From Helicobacter fennelliae (GTDB taxonomy: Bacteria > Campylobacterota > Campylobacteria > Campylobacterales > Helicobacteraceae): a stretch of DNA of 64,000 nt. Of the stretch, positions 59,536 through 64,000 are shown one piece after another. The stretch covers positions 1,612,001 to 1,676,000 of the forward strand of contig NZ_UGIB01000001.1 of NCBI RefSeq assembly GCF_900451005.1, in the 5' to 3' direction. The notes under the pieces were generated by a model. The model did no database searches. It was given only the letters and a program-made list of their open reading frames with translations, and was not told where the DNA came from. How positions within the stretch are numbered: position 1 is the stretch's first letter; every line of letters begins with the position of its first letter. The translations under genes and the position numbers were made by a program.

Positions 59536-59665
59536 ATGGATTGCCACGCAAAAATAAACCTTGCTCGCAATTGAGGGGGCGGGTTTATCATTGCGAGGCT
59601 TCCGCTAGGAAGTCGTGGCAATCCATTTTACTAGATTGCTTCGTCCTGTCATCCTCGCAATGACA
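59536..59665. repeat. REP-like palindromic repeat cluster
   Basis: GGATTGCCACGCAAAAATAA with CCTTGCTCGCAATTGAGG, then CATTGCGAGGCTTCCGCTAG with GAAGTCGTGGCAATCC, and a third partial unit ending CCTCGCAATGAC. The rest of 59666-59876 is AT-rich with AGATTCT words and shows no gene. Confidence 0.7.
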
Positions 59666-59876
59666 CATTACCTCGTCATGTCTTAAGGCTTTACAAAAGC
59701 CAAAGAATCCAGAAAAAATCTAATACAAAATCTAAAATAGATTCTAGTTTGGATTTGGATTCTTTGCTTTCTATGAAAACTTAAGTAATGACGAGGTATT
59801 TTAGAAGCTAGATTTTAATTTGACGTGTAATGCGCAATAAATGCAAGAAATATTAAGAAACATAAATAAAAACAAA

Positions 59877-59952
59877 TGGTGGCCACGATTGGACTTGAAC
59901 CAACGACCACTACCATGTCAAGGTAGTGCTCTACCAACTGAGCTACGCGACC
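59877..59952 (-). tRNA. tRNA-Val (GAC anticodon)
   Basis: On the minus strand GGTCGCGTAGCTCAGTTGGT begins a 76-base cloverleaf. The acceptor GGTCGCG pairs with CGTGGCC; the anticodon stem CTACC/GGTAG holds loop TTGACAT, anticodon GAC; the T-arm has GGTTCAAGTCC. A 3' CCA is encoded (59877-59879). Confidence 0.95.
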
Positions 59953-60103
59953 GCAAAATCTAAAATAAGCTTGAATTATAATTGTTTAATACTTAGTTTA
60001 AGCTTTTATAGTAGAAAATAAGCGCGGATTCTAGATCCTATGGAAATTAGAATCTAGCCTCAAAGCCTACTTTGCACTTATTTTGTAATGTTTCTTGGTT
60101 GTA

Positions 60104-60862
60104 TTATTGCTCCACTGCGCCAAATCGCCTTTGACGCAAATAAAAATCGCTAATAATCTCTTGTAATTCCTTCGTATCAAAATCTGGCCAAAGCGTCTTG
60201 CTAAAATAAAACTCAGCATAGCTTGCCTGCCAAAGCAAAAAATTTGAGAGTCTCTGCTCGCCACCTGTGCGGACAAGCAAATCGACATTTGGCATATCGT
60301 GCGTATCAAGATTTTGCGCGATTAAAGATTCTATTTGTTTTGGGGTTTTTGTCTGCAAATCCGCCAAATCTACATTGCTCTTTATCACACGCAAAAATGC
60401 ACGCGAAATCTCATCTTTAGAGCCATAGTTAAGTGCCAAAGTCTGCGTCATTTTGGTATAAGAGGAAGTGCTTGATTCCAAATCCAAAATCAAATGCTTT
60501 AATGGCTGATAAAAAAAGTCAATATCCCCTATCGCGCGGAATCTAATGTTGTTTTTGTGGTAGGTTTGAGATTCTTCTTTGAGGTATTTTTCCAAAAGCT
60601 TCATCAGCGCATCAATCTCTTTTTTGGGACGATTCCAATTCTCTGTCGAAAAAGCATAAAGTGTCAAAAATTGTATGCCATATTGCAAGCACCATTGCGT
60701 GATATTGCGGACATTTTTTGCTCCGACTTTATGCCCGCTTTGTCGCGATTTTTTTCTATTTTGCGCCCACCTGCCATTGCCGTCCATAATGATTGCTAGA
60801 TGGTGAAGCAAGTTTTTAGATTCTATATTTGTGAATGCTTGTGTGGATTCTTGTTGCTGCAT
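60104..60862 (-). CDS. uppS: Undecaprenyl pyrophosphate synthase (isoprenyl transferase) UppS
   Basis: 252 residues. Makes the C55 lipid carrier for peptidoglycan and O-antigen. AIIMDGNGRWAQNRKKSRQS then GHKVGAKNV, the catalytic Asp and arginines, TLYAFSTENWNRPKKEI, and C-terminal DLLVRTGGEQRLSNFLLWQA then SYAEFYF are canonical for cis-prenyltransferases. Divergent from glmU. Confidence 0.95.
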   Translation of the reverse strand: MQQQESTQAFTNIESKNLLHHLAIIMDGNGRWAQNRKKSRQSGHKVGAKNVRNITQWCLQYGIQFLTLYAFSTENWNRPKKEIDALMKLLEKYLKEESQTYHKNNIRFRAIGDIDFFYQPLKHLILDLESSTSSYTKMTQTLALNYGSKDEISRAFLRVIKSNVDLADLQTKTPKQIESLIAQNLDTHDMPNVDLLVRTGGEQRLSNFLLWQASYAEFYFSKTLWPDFDTKELQEIISDFYLRQRRFGAVEQ

Positions 60863-60989
60863 TATAATCCTTAGTTTTGCCTTATTTTACGCATTATACA
60901 AAAAGTTTTAAGAAAGTCTAATGTAAAATAAAGCCAAATCTTAAAGATTATGCGATGTGTAAGGCGCAAAAAGCACAAAAGGAGTGGCA

Positions 60990-62327
60990 ATGGATTTTTC
61001 AGTCATTATATTAGCTGCAGGTGCAGGCACGCGAATGCGCTCTACGCAACCAAAGGTTTTGCACAAAATCTGCGGAAAATCTATGATTGATTTGATTTTA
61101 GATTCTGCTCTCAAAGCTAGTGATGATGTGCATGTCATTTTGTATCACCAAAAAGACATAATCCAACACCATATCACTGAAATTTTTGGCACTCGCCAAA
61201 TCACCATACACACGCAAGATCACCAAAAATACCCCGGCACAGGTGGCGCGCTTTTGGATTCTAGTGGGACGATGATTGAGACAAAGCATCAAAGAGTTGT
61301 AATCCTCAATGGTGATATGCCCCTTATACAATCCCAAACTATACAAGCTATTGCTAATATAGACGCAAAGGCGGTTTTAAGTATCATACAAATGCCAAAT
61401 CCTCAAGGCTATGGTCGCGTGATTTTTGCAGATTCTAATCAAGAATCTATCGCTAAAGTCATCGAGCAAAAAGACTGCTCTACCAAAGAGCTTCAAATCA
61501 ATATAGTCAATGCCGGAATCTACGCATTTGATGTGGGAATTCTTGCCAAAAATCTTCCATTGCTTCAAAACAATAACGCCCAAAAAGAATTTTATCTTAC
61601 AGATATTATTGGGCTTTGTGTTGAGAGTGGCATTCGTATCGCTCCATTTTATGGAGATAAAGATGAGTTTATAGGTGTAAATTCTAAAAATGAGCTTGCC
61701 CTTGCCCAAGACATCAAACTCAAACTTTTGCGCGACAAAGCTATGGCAAGCGGTGTGATTATGCATATTCCACAAAGTATTTATATCGAGGAAGATGTTG
61801 AGTTTGAAGGAGAGTGTGAGATCGAAAATGGAGTGAGAATCTGTGGCAAAAGCAAGATTGTAGATTCTGTGATTAAAGCTCATAGCGTGATTAAAGAGAG
61901 CGTAATCATATCAAGCGATATAGGTCCTATGGCGCATATCCGCCCAAAAAGCCATATCCAAAACACACATATTGGTAATTTTGTCGAGACAAAAGCTGCT
62001 ACTCTTTCTGGCGTGAAAGCCGGGCATTTGAGCTATCTTGGGGATTGTGAGATCCAAAATGGAAGCAATGTCGGGGCTGGCGTTATCACTTGCAATTATG
62101 ATGGCAAACAAAAACACAAAACATTCATTGGTGAAAATGTATTTATAGGAAGCGATACGCAGCTTGTAGCACCTGTGATAGTCCAATCAAATAGCATAAT
62201 TGCCGCAGGCTCGACGATCACTTCAGATGTGCCAAGCGGAAGTTTGGCGATTTCTAGGACAAAGCAGCAGAATAAGGCTGGATTTTTTTCTAGGTTTTTT
62301 GCCAAAAACACTAAAAATCCTCAATAA
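60990..62327 (+). CDS. glmU: Bifunctional GlcNAc-1-P uridyltransferase / GlcN-1-P acetyltransferase GlmU
   Basis: Produces UDP-GlcNAc, the substrate of MurA and lipid A synthesis. The N-terminal pyrophosphorylase domain has ILAAGAGTRMRSTQPKVLHK; the C-terminal left-handed beta-helix carries hexapeptide repeats (IGNFVETKAATLSGVKAGHL then SYLGDCEIQNGSNVGAG), with the acetyl-CoA site near VGAGVITCNYDGKQKHKT. The ATG at 60990 with AAAAGGAG 5 bases upstream is preferred to the GTG at 60984. 445 residues. Confidence 0.97.
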   Translation: MDFSVIILAAGAGTRMRSTQPKVLHKICGKSMIDLILDSALKASDDVHVILYHQKDIIQHHITEIFGTRQITIHTQDHQKYPGTGGALLDSSGTMIETKHQRVVILNGDMPLIQSQTIQAIANIDAKAVLSIIQMPNPQGYGRVIFADSNQESIAKVIEQKDCSTKELQINIVNAGIYAFDVGILAKNLPLLQNNNAQKEFYLTDIIGLCVESGIRIAPFYGDKDEFIGVNSKNELALAQDIKLKLLRDKAMASGVIMHIPQSIYIEEDVEFEGECEIENGVRICGKSKIVDSVIKAHSVIKESVIISSDIGPMAHIRPKSHIQNTHIGNFVETKAATLSGVKAGHLSYLGDCEIQNGSNVGAGVITCNYDGKQKHKTFIGENVFIGSDTQLVAPVIVQSNSIIAAGSTITSDVPSGSLAISRTKQQNKAGFFSRFFAKNTKNPQ

Positions 62328-62404
62328 TTTTTTATTTTTAAGGTAACAAAGAATGCTTTTGCAATATAATGATTGTAAATGAGGTTTTAAATAGCGAGGA
62401 AATT

Positions 62405-64000
62405 GTGGTGTTACAGACATTTCGTGCAAAAATGATTTTTACTTTGAGTTTGTTTCTTGTGGTTGGCGTGTGTGGTTTGGTCGTGCTTTTGAAATATAAT
62501 TTCACAAATCTTGCGATGACAGAAGCCAAGCAAACATCAGATATGTTGAGTCAATCAATTTTTTATACAATCCGAGAAGGTATGAATACAGGCTCAAGAG
62601 AAGCGATTGAAGAAAGTATCACCTCATCAAAAAGCATACCCGGTATAGAAGATATTGTCGTGTATCAATCTGAAAGTGTAAAAGAGCTTTTTGGACTTCA
62701 AGATTCTATTGTCCCGACAGAAATAGCACAAGAAGTATTCCAAACCAAACAAGCCAAAATACAAAATCTCGAACAAGATGGTAGCCATTTTGTGATATTG
62801 CATAAGCCACTCATCGCTCAAGAAAGCTGTCTGAATTGCCACGCAAACGCGCAAAAAGATGAAGTTTTGGGCGTGATGAAGCTTCACATTTCACTTGATG
62901 ATTTGCACCATTCTATCGCTCAAAGTATGTATTGGGTTATTAGTTGCACGATTGTGGCGTACTTTTTGGCGATTTTGGGGTTATGGATATTTTTTGAAAA
63001 AGAGCTTATTCGTCCATTAGCAGTGCTTAAAAATATGGCAAAAGATCTCACAAGCACGAAAGAAGCGGATTTGACAAAGCGCATTTTTATCAAAACCAAA
63101 GATGAAGTCGGAAGCACTTCGCTATTTTTTAATCAATTTGTCGAAAATATCCAAAACACCATAAAAATCACCAAAAATGTATCTCTTGAGAGCGTGGATA
63201 GCATTTCTGGATTGCAGCAGATTTCACTCAAACTCTCTCAAAATTCAAACATTCAAGCCGAGCATATAGATTCTATTGATGTGCTTGCTAAAAATATATT
63301 TTCACAAACAGGATCAGTCAAAGACGAAATCCAAACTACCCTGCAAGATATAGAACACACTCAAAATGTCTTAGATGGATTTGTGCATAAGCTCCAAAAT
63401 GTAGTCGATCAGATCCAAAGCACAAGCCAAAATCAAGAAGAAATTATGGAGCGATCGCATATACTTGCAGAAAATGTCCAGCAGACAAAACAAGTGCTTT
63501 CAGTGATTTCCAAAATCGCCGAACAAACCAATCTTTTAGCCCTTAATGCAGCCATTGAAGCAATGCGGGCGGGCGAGCATGGAAGAGGATTTGCAGTTGT
63601 GGCTGATAATGTCCGCGAGCTTGCGACATCAACACAAAAAGCCATCAATGAAATAGCCACAGCAATGAATATCATGGTGCAAAGCGTGGCTGAAGTCAAT
63701 CAAGACATTAACCGATCAAGCGAAGAAACCAAACAAATCTCCATTCAAACAAGTGAAATGATAGAAGAAGCTAACAAGACAAAATCATTTTTGGCAAACA
63801 CAAAAGAATCTTCACACAGAATCTATGAAAAAAATAATGAGGTCGTCCAAAACACAGCACAGCTTGAAACAAAAATGGAACAAATTACAGCGATTTCTAT
63901 CCAAACCAAAGAATTTGGCACAAAAGTAGAATCTATCGTTAAAAGCGTCTTGCAAAAGACAAAAAGTCTTGATGAAGCGATTTCTAACTTTAAAACTTAA
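62405..64000 (+). CDS. Methyl-accepting chemotaxis protein with a periplasmic CxxCH (haem-type) motif
   Basis: About 531 residues, ending with TAA exactly at base 64000. Start GTG at 62405 after GAGGAAATT (an upstream ATG at 62369 lacks a ribosome site). TM1 lies at about 10-32, a periplasmic domain follows, TM2 at about 175-195, HAMP, then the receptor signalling domain with tip [20 protein letters not shown] then [14 protein letters not shown]. Near residue 142 the periplasmic domain has SCLNCHA, a c-type haem-binding CxxCH, in a DUF3365-like context ([20 protein letters not shown]). This suggests a redox, oxygen or NO-sensing receptor. The ligand is not proven. Confidence 0.88.
   Translation: MVLQTFRAKMIFTLSLFLVVGVCGLVVLLKYNFTNLAMTEAKQTSDMLSQSIFYTIREGMNTGSREAIEESITSSKSIPGIEDIVVYQSESVKELFGLQDSIVPTEIAQEVFQTKQAKIQNLEQDGSHFVILHKPLIAQESCLNCHANAQKDEVLGVMKLHISLDDLHHSIAQSMYWVISCTIVAYFLAILGLWIFFEKELIRPLAVLKNMAKDLTSTKEADLTKRIFIKTKDEVGSTSLFFNQFVENIQNTIKITKNVSLESVDSISGLQQISLKLSQNSNIQAEHIDSIDVLAKNIFSQTGSVKDEIQTTLQDIEHTQNVLDGFVHKLQNVVDQIQSTSQNQEEIMERSHILAENVQQTKQVLSVISKIAEQTNLLALNAAIEAMRAGEHGRGFAVVADNVRELATSTQKAINEIATAMNIMVQSVAEVNQDINRSSEETKQISIQTSEMIEEANKTKSFLANTKESSHRIYEKNNEVVQNTAQLETKMEQITAISIQTKEFGTKVESIVKSVLQKTKSLDEAISNFKT

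Overview
The window reads as a chromosomal segment of a Helicobacter species (Campylobacterota). Gene order matches, from memory, several blocks of H. pylori: murA-hypothetical-galU-slt-yggT-gltX2; gatA next to guaB; fmt-birA-parA-parB-atpF'FHAGDC-exbB-exbD-tolA-like-tolB-pal-ybgF-slyD; dnaX-tsaE-lptB-rpoN; pyrG-recJ; flgM-flgN-flgK; and csd3-nudix-pgbA-like-glcD. The AT-rich coding, MdaB, the second glutamyl-tRNA synthetase, Csd3 and the poly-G tracts fit the same assignment. The many dispersed repeats suggest a lineage other than H. pylori, perhaps an enterohepatic species; the species cannot be named from this sequence alone.

Layout. 1-5.0 kb is accessory and decaying: a type III methyltransferase with a C-terminal frameshift, a topoisomerase-like scrap, a relic of a type II Cas9, then an intact nitroreductase, an arginase-family gene broken by one stop codon, a broken flavodoxin-fold oxidoreductase and an intact mdaB. 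5.0-12.6 kb carries the murA-gltX2 minus-strand block, a small secreted protein and a membrane protein. 13.0-18.0 kb holds cytochrome c553, gatA, guaB, an MnmC-type methyltransferase and a membrane protein. 18.1-32.9 kb is one long plus-strand run: fmt/birA, chromosome partitioning, ATP synthase, Tol-Pal, SlyD, LolA. 33.1-36.8 kb is a wrecked autotransporter gene set in palindromic repeats. 36.8-46.0 kb is a minus-strand run: M48 protease, prmC, dnaX, tsaE, lptB, rpoN, mutS2. 46.1-50.3 kb is pyrG, recJ and a TIGR02757 protein. 50.8-53.7 kb is the flagellar flgM-flgN-flgK set. 53.8-59.3 kb is csd3 through glcD plus a DUF268 gene with a poly-G tract. 59.9-64 kb holds tRNA-Val, uppS, glmU and a chemoreceptor.

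How the genes work together. Much of the window serves the envelope: MurA, GlmU, UppS and GalU make precursors; Slt and Csd3 trim peptidoglycan; Tol-Pal, LolA and LptB maintain the outer membrane. GltX2 and GatA belong to the indirect route to Gln-tRNA. FlgM/FlgN/FlgK and RpoN belong to flagellar control and assembly.

Most notable non-gene structure: (i) the word AGAATCT/AGATTCT is strongly over-represented in genes and between them, and forms a perfect 14-bp palindrome at five places; (ii) intergenic elements have complementary arms that appear to co-vary between copies and share a hairpin core; (iii) REP-like palindromes occur between genes and, in one case, in frame inside a coding region; (iv) an identical ATG-poly(G)-CTAAG switch, read as MGGGLR, lies in two unrelated genes. 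All copy counts and alignments were made by eye.
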